Of a DNA stretch of 64,000 bases, positions 26,596 to 35,288 are shown in pieces. The notes beneath the pieces were generated by a model. The model was not told the origin of the DNA, did no database searches, and saw only the letters and a list, made by a program, of their open reading frames with translations. Made by a program: the position numbers and the translations under genes. The stretch's first letter is position 1, and every line of letters starts with the position of its first letter. The DNA comes from an uncultured Porphyromonadaceae bacterium (GTDB taxonomy: Bacteria > Bacteroidota > Bacteroidia > Bacteroidales > Muribaculaceae). Location: assembly GCA_902495075.1 (NCBI GenBank), contig CABUVO010000005.1, positions 62,001 to 126,000 of the forward strand, written 5' to 3'.

Positions 26596-28056
26596 ATGAA
26601 AATCACAGATCTTGAACCGAAGCTCATATGGGAGTGCTTCGATGAAATTACCAAAGTGCCCCGTCCGACACATCATCTCGACAAAATGCGTGAGTTTCTT
26701 GTTGATTGGGCAAACCGTCACAACATAGAGGTTCATACCGATAAGGTGGGTAACGTGATGATGCGTAAACCTGCTACTCCGGGACATGAGGATGCGCCGG
26801 TTGTTATTCTTCAGGGTCATCAGGATATGGTTGCTGAGAAACGCCCGGGTATTGAACATGACTTCCTTACTGATCCTATAATCACAGTAGTAGAGGGAGA
26901 CTGGGTGAGAGCGGAAGGTACCACGCTTGGAGCTGACAATGGTATGGGATGCGCAGCGGCAATGGCTGTGCTGCTTGATGAGAATCTTGAACATGGCCCT
27001 ATAGAATGTCTCTTCACGGTGGATGAGGAGCAGGGATTGATCGGCGCTAACGGACTTGAACCGGGTTTTGTCACAGGTGATATCCTTCTTAATCTTGATT
27101 CAGAGGAAATGGGACAGCTCGTGATCGGGTGTGCCGGAGGTAAAGTGACCATCGCTTCTCTTCCTTATTATATGGAGGATGCAGTTGCCGGACAAATTTT
27201 CCACCGCGTAGCATTCAGGAATCTAAAGGGCGGACATTCCGGTATGGAAATCGGGCTTGGCAGGGCAAATGCCAACCAGCAGCTTTGCCGTTTCCTTTGG
27301 GAAGCCGATCATAAATTCGGCATTTCGATTGTGGAGATCGACGGCGGAAATCTTGCCAATGCAATTCCAAGAGATTCTCATGCCGTGATCGGTGTGCCCT
27401 CGGAGCATGAAGATGAATTCCATAAATTCGCTGATGAATTCGATAAGATGGTTCATGCCGAATTCCTTGCTGCCGAAGGTAGGGACTTCTCTTTTGAAGT
27501 TACAGAGGAAGCGGCACGCGATAAGGTAATAAATAAGGCAACATCACATAGTCTGGTATCTGCTGTTTTTGCCTGTCCCAACGGAGTGCAGGGAATGTCG
27601 CTCGCCATACCGGGACTTATTGAGACTTCCTGCAATCTTGCATCCGTCAAGATGGTCAGTGCCGACAGGATCGAGGTAACGGTGCATCAGAGATCTTCCG
27701 TAGATTCGCGTCGCGATGAGATTGCCGATAGGGTAAAGGCTCTATTCAGCATGATAGGTGCAGATGTTGCATTCGATGATGCATACGTAGGTTGGGCTCC
27801 CAATCCTGATTCGAAGGTCTTGAAGATTGCCGAGCAGAGCTTTGAAGATTTATTCCATCATAAGCCTAAGGTTGAGGCTCTTCACGCCGGACTTGAATGT
27901 GGACTTTTCCTGGAGAAAATGCCTAATCTCGACATGGTAAGTTTCGGTCCGACGCTGAAGGATATCCATTCTCCAAATGAGAAGGCAAATATCGCTTCGG
28001 TAGGGGAGTTCTGGAAACTTCTTACCGACATGCTGCGCAGACTGGCGGAGGCGTGA
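26596..28056 (+). CDS. pepD: Second M20 dipeptidase (PepD paralogue)
   Basis: A 486-residue homologue of the dipeptidase at 24419, with matching motifs throughout (GHQDMV, LGADNGMG, DEEQGLIGA, NLDSEE, LHAGLECGLF), but clearly diverged: by eye about half the residues agree. All expected metal ligands are kept, so both copies should be active. The metal site reads GHQDMV here against SHMDMV in the first copy, and the lid-domain surface differs, which may alter dipeptide preference. It starts 3 nt after the muramidase-like gene and is followed by a terminator at 28082-28120. Confidence 0.95.
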   Translation: MKITDLEPKLIWECFDEITKVPRPTHHLDKMREFLVDWANRHNIEVHTDKVGNVMMRKPATPGHEDAPVVILQGHQDMVAEKRPGIEHDFLTDPIITVVEGDWVRAEGTTLGADNGMGCAAAMAVLLDENLEHGPIECLFTVDEEQGLIGANGLEPGFVTGDILLNLDSEEMGQLVIGCAGGKVTIASLPYYMEDAVAGQIFHRVAFRNLKGGHSGMEIGLGRANANQQLCRFLWEADHKFGISIVEIDGGNLANAIPRDSHAVIGVPSEHEDEFHKFADEFDKMVHAEFLAAEGRDFSFEVTEEAARDKVINKATSHSLVSAVFACPNGVQGMSLAIPGLIETSCNLASVKMVSADRIEVTVHQRSSVDSRRDEIADRVKALFSMIGADVAFDDAYVGWAPNPDSKVLKIAEQSFEDLFHHKPKVEALHAGLECGLFLEKMPNLDMVSFGPTLKDIHSPNEKANIASVGEFWKLLTDMLRRLAEA

Positions 28057-28081
28057 TGGTTAATAATTAATAATTTAGAGG

Positions 28082-28120
28082 TCAGGGTTGGAGCGGTGCT
28101 CTAACCCTGATTTCTTTTTT
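28082..28120 (+). terminator. Rho-independent terminator of the pepD cluster
   Basis: Stem TCAGGGTTGGAGC with GCTCTAACCCTGA (one G-U pair), loop GGT, then TTTCTTTTTT. Confidence 0.92.
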
Positions 28121-28215
28121 ATAGGTATTATTATCGGGAATTATTGCGATGTTTGCCTATAAACATATTGAGAGGAGGCGTTGTTATATTAAAAGAAAAG
28201 TTAAAGAAATAAAAA

Positions 28216-28866
28216 ATGCTTAATTATCTATCGATCGGAGTGTTTATTGACGGAGGTTATTACGCCAAAGTCAACCGTGCTCTTAAGGCGCAGGAACGTT
28301 CTATAATAAGAGTGCGTGCGCTTTTTGATTTCATCAGTTCTACTATCGCTTATGCCGAAGATATCCATGTCTCCGATTGTCAGATAACGGAAGCTCACTA
28401 TTTTCGTGGCAGATTCCGGGTAAAAGAGGCTTATGACAAACATCTGCTTTATAATGAGCGTAAATTTGAGGACACACTTATAGAGAATGATGTTATATTT
28501 CATTATAAACATTTGCGCGAAGTTGATCGTGACGGACAGACGGAGGTGGTCGAGAAGGGTGTAGATGTATGGTTCGCGCTTGAGGCGTACGAACTTGCCA
28601 CTTTCCGCAAATTCGACTACGTGGTTCTGATCACCGGCGATGCAGATCATGAGATGCTTGTGAGAAAGCTGAAAGCACTTAAGATAAAGACAGTATTGCT
28701 GACATGGAATCTTACGGATGTGGATGCTACTTCTCCTTTGCTTCGTGACGAGGCGGGACAGCATTGGGAGCTTTCCACAATGACTGATGAGAATCCCCAG
28801 CTCAAGCGGATGCTTCTTTATAAACTCCGGGAGCCTGCTGTGACACCCCTTGGGGATGATTTCTGA
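28216..28866 (+). CDS. NYN-domain (LabA/DUF88-like) protein, probable RNase
   Basis: A 216-residue cytoplasmic protein with the PIN-like NYN fold: FIDGGYY near residues 10-16 (first acidic site), EKGVDVWFALEAYE near residue 113 (second acidic cluster) and VVLITGDADHEMLVRKLK near residue 138 (third). These acidic positions form the metal site of NYN nucleases, which process or degrade RNA. The substrate is unknown. It lies alone between a terminator and a small lipoprotein gene 38 nt downstream on the same strand; the leader shows no clear promoter match. Confidence 0.85.
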   Translation: MLNYLSIGVFIDGGYYAKVNRALKAQERSIIRVRALFDFISSTIAYAEDIHVSDCQITEAHYFRGRFRVKEAYDKHLLYNERKFEDTLIENDVIFHYKHLREVDRDGQTEVVEKGVDVWFALEAYELATFRKFDYVVLITGDADHEMLVRKLKALKIKTVLLTWNLTDVDATSPLLRDEAGQHWELSTMTDENPQLKRMLLYKLREPAVTPLGDDF

Positions 28867-28904
28867 TTTTATGTAATAATGCTCACAACTTAAAAATAGA
28901 TATT

Positions 28905-29414
28905 ATGAAAACACTGAAAACACTTTTTATTGCATTGATGTGTGTGGCTTTTGCTGCTTGCACAAATTCGAATACTACTCCTGCGGAAGTCGCTGCCAAG
29001 ATTGACTCACATGAGACATTGTCGGAAGGAGATTATTCGGTAATGATCGATTATTGTGGCGAATATGCCCGTAGTGCACAGCAATATTTCGATATCATAA
29101 ACGAGCAGCCTACGGATTCAACTGCAGAATATTCCCGTGCCGCGCAGGCTCTCGCTACCCTTAAGGCAAATTCTCCATATCTTGATATGTTCCGCACGGC
29201 AATATATGCCGCGTCAGATAAGCAGATAGGCGAAAAGAATATAAAGAAAGTGCAAGAATATCAGAAATACGAAGCTTTCCCGCTTCCTGAGGGTTCCGGT
29301 CCGGATCTTGCCATACCCGATGAAGTTGGAGTGATAGAGGATATGCCGGATACTGACACGACGGGTGTGATATCCACGGGAGACGGCATCGTTGTTGATG
29401 AAAGCGTGAAATAA
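28905..29414 (+). CDS. Small lipoprotein of unknown function
   Basis: 169 residues. Clear lipoprotein signal (AFAAC, Cys19) followed by a mainly helical part (residues 27-115, with LSEGDYSVMIDYCGEY and SRAAQALATLKANSPYLDMF) and an acidic, Asp/Thr/Val-rich low-complexity C-terminus. No enzymatic motif. I do not recognise the family. The gene follows the NYN gene and is closed by a hairpin terminator. Confidence 0.75.
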   Translation: MKTLKTLFIALMCVAFAACTNSNTTPAEVAAKIDSHETLSEGDYSVMIDYCGEYARSAQQYFDIINEQPTDSTAEYSRAAQALATLKANSPYLDMFRTAIYAASDKQIGEKNIKKVQEYQKYEAFPLPEGSGPDLAIPDEVGVIEDMPDTDTTGVISTGDGIVVDESVK

Positions 29415-29448
29415 ATCACACTTTTGACCGTGATTTATTAAGAAAGTC

Positions 29449-29487
29449 GAAAGGTCGCTATAAAAATAGTGGCCTTTCTTGCTTTTT
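29449..29487 (+). terminator. Rho-independent terminator after the small lipoprotein gene
   Basis: 13-bp stem GAAAGGTCGCTAT/ATAGTGGCCTTTC (two G-U pairs) with an AAAA loop, then TTGCTTTTT. The tail overlaps the -33 box of the glmS promoter. Confidence 0.85.
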
Positions 29488-29509
29488 AGGGATAAAATTG
29501 GTAATTTTG
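29479..29509 (+). promoter_or_regulatory. Bacteroidetes-type promoter for glmS
   Basis: TTG at 29479-29481, 20-nt spacer, TAATTTTG at 29502-29509. The leader of about 70 nt holds a small hairpin (ACCGC 29542-29546 with GCGGT 29560-29564); it does not resemble the glmS ribozyme. Confidence 0.7.
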
Positions 29510-29583
29510 CCGTCTAATTAAAATTATATAATGACGGCCGAACCGCTTCTGTTTGACTTGCGGTCGTAATAATTCATGTCAAA

Positions 29584-31428
29584 ATGTGTGGAATTGTAGG
29601 ATATCTCGGCAACGGGAACGCTTATGATGTGCTAATAAAAGGTCTTCATCGCTTGGAATACAGGGGCTATGACAGTGCCGGTATCGCACTGGTATCGCCT
29701 GAGGGCAAGCTCAACGTATTTAAAGCGAAAGGAAAAGTTGAAAATCTTGAATCAATATGCAAGGATAAGGATATATGCTCCACGATCGGTATAGCCCATA
29801 CACGTTGGGCAACCCACGGAGAACCTTCCGATTGCAATGCTCATCCCCATTATAGTGAGGATGGAAACCTCGCTTTGGTGCATAACGGCACTATTGAGAA
29901 TTACAAACTCCTTAAAGATGCTCTTGAGGAGCATGGCTGCAAGTTCCATTCGGAAACGGATACTGAGGTTCTTGTCCAACTTATAGAATATATAAAATTA
30001 AAGAACAACTGTACGCTCCTTGAAGCGGTGCGTGAGGCCCTTCATCAGGTAGTTGGCGCATATGCCATAGCGGTGGTGGAGAAAAACAATCCAGATACCA
30101 TCATTGCCGCCCGCCAGAGCAGCCCCCTTGTGATAGGTATAGGCGAAAACGAAACCTTCCTTGCGTCCGACGCCTCTCCCTTTGTGGAATATACTCAGGA
30201 TGCCGTTTATCTAAAAGATGGAGAGATAGCTGTGATCAAGAGGGGTGAGCCCTTGAAGATACTTAATCTTGAGAATCGTGAAAGCAAGATAGACGTCAAG
30301 ACTCTCGAAATGTCGATATCGCAGCTTGAGAAGGGGGGGTACCCGTCGTTTATGCTGAAAGAAATTTTTGAGCAGCCGACCACATTGCGTGAATGTATCC
30401 GGGGAAGAGTGGTTGAGAACGGCAAGAAAATTATCATCAGCGGAGTGCGTGACAATAAAGAGAAATTCAAGAACGCGAAACGAATCGTGATAGTGGCATG
30501 TGGAACATCTTGGCATGCAGCCCTGATCGGAAAGTATCTCATACAGGAGATGTGTCATGTGCCGGTAGAGGTTGAATACGCAAGCGAATTCCGTTACTCC
30601 AATCCGGTTCTTGACAAGGATGACATTGTGATTGCTCTTTCACAGAGCGGCGAGACTGCGGATACTCTTGCCGCCGTGAAGATAGCCAGGAGCATGGGCG
30701 CGTTTGTATTCGGAATCAGTAACGCGGTTGGTAGCTCTATTCCGCGTGAAACTGACAGTGGCGCTTACATACACGTCGGTCCAGAGATTGGAGTGGCATC
30801 GACCAAAGCGTTTACCGGACAGGTAATGGTTCTGACAATGATTGCTATGGCAACGGCTGAACTCAGAGGCACGCTGACTCCGGAAGAGATTGAAAGTCTT
30901 GGGAAAGTAATCCTTAAGATTCCGGAGATGGTTGAACATGTGCTCAAGCTTAATGACAAAATAGAGCGCCTGTCGCTTATATATACATATGCGCGGAATT
31001 TCCTCTATCTTGGCCGCGGCTATAACTATCCGGTGGCTCTTGAGGGGGCTCTTAAGCTCAAGGAGATTTCATATATTCATGCTGAAGGTTATCCGGCAGC
31101 TGAGATGAAACATGGTCCCATTGCATTGATAGATGCCGAAATGCCCTCTGTGATTGTGGCTCCACAGGATCATTTGTATGACAAGATCGTCAGCAACGTG
31201 CAGCAGGTAAAGGCACGTGGCGGAAACATTATCGCTATAGTGACTGAAGGAGACAGCGTGATCCGCAATATTGCCGATCATGTTTTGGAAGTGCCGGAAG
31301 TGCCGGAATGCTTATCTCCTATCATCACGTCAATACCCCTGCAGCTTCTTTCTTACTACATCGCCATAAACAAGGGGAAGGACGTGGACATGCCGCGTAA
31401 TCTTGCCAAATCGGTGACGGTAGAATAG
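29584..31428 (+). CDS. glmS: Glutamine--fructose-6-phosphate aminotransferase (isomerising)
   Basis: Makes glucosamine-6-phosphate from fructose-6-phosphate and glutamine, the first step to UDP-GlcNAc for cell wall and LPS. The 614-residue protein starts MCGIVGYLG, with Cys2 as the glutaminase nucleophile after Met removal. The glutaminase domain carries HTRWATHGEPS and HNGTIENY; two SIS domains follow (CGTSWHAALIGKYLIQ, ALSQSGETADTLAAVK, ASTKAFTGQV). The C-terminus ends in the conserved DMPRNLAKSVTVE. It is the last gene before the tRNA-tuf cluster, which has its own promoter. Confidence 0.98.
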   Translation: MCGIVGYLGNGNAYDVLIKGLHRLEYRGYDSAGIALVSPEGKLNVFKAKGKVENLESICKDKDICSTIGIAHTRWATHGEPSDCNAHPHYSEDGNLALVHNGTIENYKLLKDALEEHGCKFHSETDTEVLVQLIEYIKLKNNCTLLEAVREALHQVVGAYAIAVVEKNNPDTIIAARQSSPLVIGIGENETFLASDASPFVEYTQDAVYLKDGEIAVIKRGEPLKILNLENRESKIDVKTLEMSISQLEKGGYPSFMLKEIFEQPTTLRECIRGRVVENGKKIIISGVRDNKEKFKNAKRIVIVACGTSWHAALIGKYLIQEMCHVPVEVEYASEFRYSNPVLDKDDIVIALSQSGETADTLAAVKIARSMGAFVFGISNAVGSSIPRETDSGAYIHVGPEIGVASTKAFTGQVMVLTMIAMATAELRGTLTPEEIESLGKVILKIPEMVEHVLKLNDKIERLSLIYTYARNFLYLGRGYNYPVALEGALKLKEISYIHAEGYPAAEMKHGPIALIDAEMPSVIVAPQDHLYDKIVSNVQQVKARGGNIIAIVTEGDSVIRNIADHVLEVPEVPECLSPIITSIPLQLLSYYIAINKGKDVDMPRNLAKSVTVE

Positions 31429-31475
31429 GGAAATAATGGATAAAATAAATTTTTAAGAAAATTTTTTACGGAAAA

Positions 31476-31507
31476 TTTGGAGAGACTGAAAAATTGTTAT
31501 AACTTTG
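31476..31507 (+). promoter_or_regulatory. Promoter of the tRNA-tuf operon
   Basis: TTTG at 31476-31479, 20-nt spacer, TAACTTTG at 31500-31507: an exact Bacteroidetes housekeeping promoter, about 45 nt before the first tRNA. Confidence 0.85.
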
Positions 31508-31558
31508 CAGTCGATTTCGTCTGAGTCTTGAATGTGACGACTGATGAAACTCCATGAC

Positions 31559-31632
31559 GCCTCTTTAGCTCAGTTGGCCAGAGCACGTGATTTGTAATCT
31601 CGGGGTCGTTGGTTCGAATCCGACAAGAGGCT
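31559..31632 (+). tRNA. tRNA-Thr (anticodon TGT)
   Basis: Cloverleaf fits: acceptor GCCTCTT/AAGAGGC, D arm GCTC/GAGC, anticodon loop TTTGTAA, T arm GTTGG-TTCGAAT-CCGAC. The anticodon stem CGTGA/TCTCG has a U-U mismatch in the middle pair. CCA is not encoded. Confidence 0.95.
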
Positions 31633-31641
31633 CAAAATTTA

Positions 31642-31724
31642 GGGCGAATACCAGAGTGGCCAAATGGGGCAGACTGTAAATCTGCTGGTTTATACCTTCG
31701 GTGGTTCGAATCCATCTTCGCCCA
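31642..31724 (+). tRNA. tRNA-Tyr (anticodon GTA)
   Basis: Acceptor GGGCGAA/TTCGCCC, anticodon stem GCAGA/TCTGC around CTGTAAA, and the long variable arm expected for bacterial tRNA-Tyr. CCA not encoded. Confidence 0.96.
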
Positions 31725-31739
31725 CAAAAAAAACAATCT

Positions 31740-31812
31740 GCGGAAGTAGCTCAGTTGGTAGAGCATTAGCCTTCCAAGCTAAGGGTCGCGAGTTCGAACC
31801 TCGTCTTCCGCT
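31740..31812 (+). tRNA. tRNA-Gly (anticodon TCC)
   Basis: Acceptor GCGGAAG/CTTCCGC, D arm GCTC/GAGC, anticodon stem TTAGC/GCTAA around CTTCCAA, T arm GCGAG-TTCGAAC-CTCGT. CCA not encoded. Confidence 0.96.
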
Positions 31813-31820
31813 CCAGATTT

Positions 31821-31892
<72 letters not shown>

Positions 31893-31949
31893 CTAATCCT
31901 CTCCTCGCGAAAGGTAAAAATTTAATAATACTACAATAATAGCAAAGTT

Positions 31950-33137
31950 ATGGCTAAAGAAAAATTCGAAAGAACCAAACCGCATGTTAACATCGGTACA
32001 ATCGGTCACGTAGACCACGGTAAGACTACTCTTACTGCAGCGATCACTAAGGTGCTTGCAGAAAAAGGTCTCTCCGAGCTTCGTTCATTCGATTCAATTG
32101 ACAACGCTCCTGAAGAGAAAGAGCGTGGTATTACAATCAACACCTCTCACGTAGAGTATCAGACAGCTAATCGTCACTACGCTCACGTAGACTGCCCGGG
32201 ACACGCCGACTATGTAAAGAACATGGTTACCGGTGCTGCTCAGATGGACGGTGCTATCATCGTAGTTGCTGCAACTGACGGTCCGATGCCCCAGACTCGT
32301 GAGCACATCCTTCTCGCTCGTCAGGTGAACGTTCCCCGTCTTGTTGTGTTCATGAATAAATGCGACATGGTTGACGATGAGGAAATGCTTGAGCTCGTAG
32401 AGATGGATATGCGTGACCTTCTTTCTCAGTATGAGTATGATGGTGACAATACTCCTATCATCCGCGGTTCTGCTCTTGGTGCTCTTAATGGTGAGCCCCA
32501 GTGGGAAGACAAGGTTATGGAGCTCATGGATGCAGTTGACAACTGGATTCCACTTCCTCCCCGTGACGTTGATAAACCCTTCCTTATGCCTGTTGAGGAC
32601 GTATTCTCAATCACAGGTCGTGGTACAGTTGCCACAGGTCGTATCGAGGCTGGTCGCGTAAAAGTTGGCGACGAGGTTCAGATCCTTGGTCTTGGTGCCG
32701 ACAAGAAATCTGTTGTAACCGGTGTTGAGATGTTCCGTAAGATCCTCGATGAGGGTGAGGCTGGTGATAACGTAGGTCTTCTCCTCCGTGGTATCGACAA
32801 AGACGAAATCAAACGTGGTATGGTTATTTGCCATCCCGGACAGGTTAAACCTCACGATCACTTCAAGGCTCAGGTTTATATCCTGAAGAAAGAAGAGGGT
32901 GGCCGTCACACTCCGTTCCACAACAAATATCGTCCTCAGTTCTACATCCGTACACTCGATGTAACTGGTGAGATCACACTCCCCGAAGGAATTGAGATGG
33001 TAATGCCTGGTGACAACGTTGAGATCGACGTTAAGCTCATCACTCCGGTAGCAATGGACAATGGTCTTCGTTTCGCTATCCGTGAAGGTGGTCGCACCGT
33101 TGGTTCTGGTCAGATCACAGCCGTTATTGACGATTAA
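31950..33137 (+). CDS. tuf: Elongation factor Tu
   Basis: GTPase that brings aminoacyl-tRNA to the ribosome. 395 residues, normal length: G1 GHVDHGKTT, switch region ERGITINTSHVEYQT, G3 DCPGHADYVKNM, G4 NKCDMVD, then domains 2 and 3 (ITGRGTVATGRIE, PHDHFKAQVYILKKEEGG). It follows four tRNA genes in the order Thr-Tyr-Gly-Thr, the same order as upstream of tufB in Escherichia coli. Probably made from the tRNA promoter at 31476. A stem-loop and tRNA-Trp follow. Confidence 0.99.
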   Translation: MAKEKFERTKPHVNIGTIGHVDHGKTTLTAAITKVLAEKGLSELRSFDSIDNAPEEKERGITINTSHVEYQTANRHYAHVDCPGHADYVKNMVTGAAQMDGAIIVVAATDGPMPQTREHILLARQVNVPRLVVFMNKCDMVDDEEMLELVEMDMRDLLSQYEYDGDNTPIIRGSALGALNGEPQWEDKVMELMDAVDNWIPLPPRDVDKPFLMPVEDVFSITGRGTVATGRIEAGRVKVGDEVQILGLGADKKSVVTGVEMFRKILDEGEAGDNVGLLLRGIDKDEIKRGMVICHPGQVKPHDHFKAQVYILKKEEGGRHTPFHNKYRPQFYIRTLDVTGEITLPEGIEMVMPGDNVEIDVKLITPVAMDNGLRFAIREGGRTVGSGQITAVIDD

Positions 33138-33163
33138 TAATCGCAACAACAAAACATATAACA

Positions 33164-33191
33164 TAGGGGCCTTCGGCTAAGGAGGCCCCTA
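33164..33191 (+). other. Stem-loop between tuf and tRNA-Trp
   Basis: 9-bp stem TAGGGGCCT/AGGCCCCTA with a 10-nt loop and no T-run after it. It may be a processing or partial termination site within the operon. Confidence 0.6.
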
Positions 33192-33195
33192 ATCT

Positions 33196-33271
33196 ACGGG
33201 AATAGCTCAGTTGGTAGAGCACCGGTCTCCAAAACCGGGTGTCGAGAGTTCGAGTCTTTCTTCCCGTGCCA
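33196..33271 (+). tRNA. tRNA-Trp (anticodon CCA)
   Basis: Acceptor ACGGGAA/TTCCCGT, D arm GCTC/GAGC, anticodon loop CTCCAAA, T arm with TTCGAGT. Discriminator G at 33268, then an encoded CCA (33269-33271), unlike the four upstream tRNAs. Confidence 0.96.
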
Positions 33272-33283
33272 ATAGCAAACAAT

Positions 33284-33475
33284 ATGAAATTATTCAAGGA
33301 TATTAAGGAATCTTATAACGAACTTGTGTATAAGGTTTCTTGGCCGACTCAGAAACAGCTTATCAACAGCTCGGTGCTGGTGCTGATAGCTTCCATCATC
33401 CTGGCAGTCTTCATTTGGGCTGTAGATAAGATCTTCAATCTTCTTATGGAGTTGGTTTACAGTATCAATTTTTAA
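33284..33475 (+). CDS. secE: Protein translocase subunit SecE
   Basis: 63-residue single-span membrane subunit that clamps SecY in the Sec translocon. It has the amphipathic start MKLFKDIKESYNELVYKVSW with the conserved SWPTQKQ motif, then one transmembrane helix (SSVLVLIASIILAVFIWAV). The frame is open further upstream, but that part overlaps tRNA-Trp; the ATG at 33284 is the real start. Placed between tRNA-Trp and nusG, the usual bacterial order. Confidence 0.95.
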   Translation: MKLFKDIKESYNELVYKVSWPTQKQLINSSVLVLIASIILAVFIWAVDKIFNLLMELVYSINF

Positions 33476-33496
33476 ACTTTTCAAATAAGGATTTCA

Positions 33497-34048
33497 ATGG
33501 CTGAATCAAAGAAAGAATGGTACGTGCTGCGTGCCATCTCAGGAAAGGAAGCGAAGGTCAAAGAAGTGTTGGAGGCAGCGATCAAAAACACTGATCTCGG
33601 ACATTACGTTTCGCAGGTATTGATTCCAACTGAAAAAGTTTACACCACCCGCAATGGCAAGAAGGTGTTGAAGGAGCGCACTCTTTATTCAGGGTATGTC
33701 TTTATACAGGCTGCCTTGACTGGAGAAGTTGAATACGAACTCCGAAACACTACGAATGTCATTGATTTTTTGCGTGGGCGTGCCAAAGGCAGCAAGCCGG
33801 AGGCTCTTCGTGAAAGTGAGGTGATGAGGATGCTGGGACGAGCCGACGAGATGAGCGAACCGGCTGAGGAAACGACAGATCGTTACATCGTGGGCGAGCC
33901 CGTGAAGGTAACGTTCGGTCCTTTCAGTGGCTTTAGTGGAGTCATCAAGGAGGTTAACTCAGAGAGAAAGAAGATCAAGGTAGAGGTCAAGATATTTGGT
34001 CGCGCCACTGATCTTGAGTTGGAAAATTCGCAAGTGGAAAGAGAGTAA
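33497..34048 (+). CDS. nusG: Transcription termination/antitermination protein NusG
   Basis: Binds RNA polymerase and links it to Rho or the ribosome. 183 residues: NGN domain (KEWYVLRAISGKEAKVKEVL, then TLYSGYVFIQAALTGE and the NVIDFLRG segment) and C-terminal KOW domain (GEPVKVTFGPFSGFSGVIKEVN). Starts 21 nt after secE and precedes the ribosomal protein genes. Confidence 0.98.
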   Translation: MAESKKEWYVLRAISGKEAKVKEVLEAAIKNTDLGHYVSQVLIPTEKVYTTRNGKKVLKERTLYSGYVFIQAALTGEVEYELRNTTNVIDFLRGRAKGSKPEALRESEVMRMLGRADEMSEPAEETTDRYIVGEPVKVTFGPFSGFSGVIKEVNSERKKIKVEVKIFGRATDLELENSQVERE

Positions 34049-34115
34049 GTCCGAATGGATGTTACACTTTCGGATTGATTCTATTTCACAACAAAACTTT
34101 TAAAAAAGTAGAACA

Positions 34116-34559
34116 ATGGCAAAAGAAATTGCTGGACAGATCAAATTACAGATTAAAGGCGGAGCAGCCAATCCGTCTCCACCAGTAGGACCTGCACTTG
34201 GTTCTAAGGGTATCAACATCATGGAATTTTGCAAGCAATTCAATGCCCGCACCCAGGATAAAGCCGGAAAGGTTCTTCCTGTAGTAATCACTTACTACAC
34301 TGACAAGAGCTTCGACTTTATTGTCAAGACTCCTCCTGTGGCAGTGCAGCTCAAGGAAGTTGCCAAGGTTAAGAGCGGTTCCGCTCAGCCTAACCGTAAG
34401 AAGGTAGCCGAGATCACATGGGATCAGGTAAAGACAATTGCTGAAGACAAGATGCCGGATTTGAACTGTTTTACTTTGGATTCTGCAATGCGTATGGTTG
34501 CAGGCACAGCGAGAAGCATGGGTATCACCGTCAAAGGGGCATTCCCTGAACTTAACTAA
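34116..34559 (+). CDS. rplK: 50S ribosomal protein L11
   Basis: 147 residues. Conserved N-terminal KLQIKGGAANPSPPVGPALG with the proline-rich switch, and C-terminal RNA-binding domain ending in GTARSMGITVKG. Part of the GTPase-associated centre of the 50S subunit. First of four ribosomal genes; starts 67 nt after nusG. Confidence 0.99.
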   Translation: MAKEIAGQIKLQIKGGAANPSPPVGPALGSKGINIMEFCKQFNARTQDKAGKVLPVVITYYTDKSFDFIVKTPPVAVQLKEVAKVKSGSAQPNRKKVAEITWDQVKTIAEDKMPDLNCFTLDSAMRMVAGTARSMGITVKGAFPELN

Positions 34560-34573
34560 TAATCTTCAAGAAA

Positions 34574-35269
34574 ATGGGAAAACTGACAAAAAATCAAAAG
34601 TTAGCTTTATCGAAGATTGAACCCGGGAAGGCATACACTTTGGCAGAGGCTGCTGAGAAGGTGAAGGAGGTTTCTTTCGAGAAATTCGATTCTTCATTCG
34701 ACATTGACGTCCGTCTTGGTGTTGATCCCCGTAAGGCTGACCAGATGGTTCGCGGCGTAGTGTCGCTTCCTCATGGTACAGGAAAGCAGGTTCGTGTGCT
34801 CGTATTGTGCGGTCCCGACGCTGAAGCGGCAGCCAAGGAAGCCGGTGCCGACTATGTTGGCCTCGATGAATATCTCCAGAAAATCAAAGAAGGTTGGACA
34901 GACGTTGACGTTATCATCACACAGCCTTCGGTAATGGGTAAACTTGGTCCGTTGGGTCGTATTCTCGGTCCTCGTGGTCTTATGCCTAACCCGAAGAGTG
35001 GTACGGTAACCATGGATGTTGCAAAAGCCGTCAAAGAGGTAAAACAGGGTAAGATCGACTTTAAGGTTGACAAAACCGGTATTGTTCACGCTTCAATCGG
35101 TAAAGTGAGCTTCACTGCCGAGCAGATGCGCGACAATGCTAAAGAGTTTATCAACACACTTGTTAAGTTGAAACCCGCCACCTCTAAAGGTACATATATC
35201 AAGAGCATTTATCTTTCGAGCACAATGGGTCCCGGCATCAAAGTTGAGACCAAGTCAGTGGCTGAATAA
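34574..35269 (+). CDS. rplA: 50S ribosomal protein L1
   Basis: 231 residues. Contains the L1 signature segments VRLGVDPRKADQMVRG, SLPHGTGK and GPRGLMPNPKSGTVT. Forms the L1 stalk on 23S rRNA; in many bacteria it also represses its own operon by binding an mRNA mimic. Starts 14 nt after rplK. Confidence 0.99.
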   Translation: MGKLTKNQKLALSKIEPGKAYTLAEAAEKVKEVSFEKFDSSFDIDVRLGVDPRKADQMVRGVVSLPHGTGKQVRVLVLCGPDAEAAAKEAGADYVGLDEYLQKIKEGWTDVDVIITQPSVMGKLGPLGRILGPRGLMPNPKSGTVTMDVAKAVKEVKQGKIDFKVDKTGIVHASIGKVSFTAEQMRDNAKEFINTLVKLKPATSKGTYIKSIYLSSTMGPGIKVETKSVAE

Positions 35270-35288
35270 TCTTTAAACGAAGACGAAA

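Noticed and set aside
29510..29583. glmS ribozyme in the glmS leader
   Set aside because: The leader is only about 70 nt and shows a simple small hairpin, not the ribozyme core.
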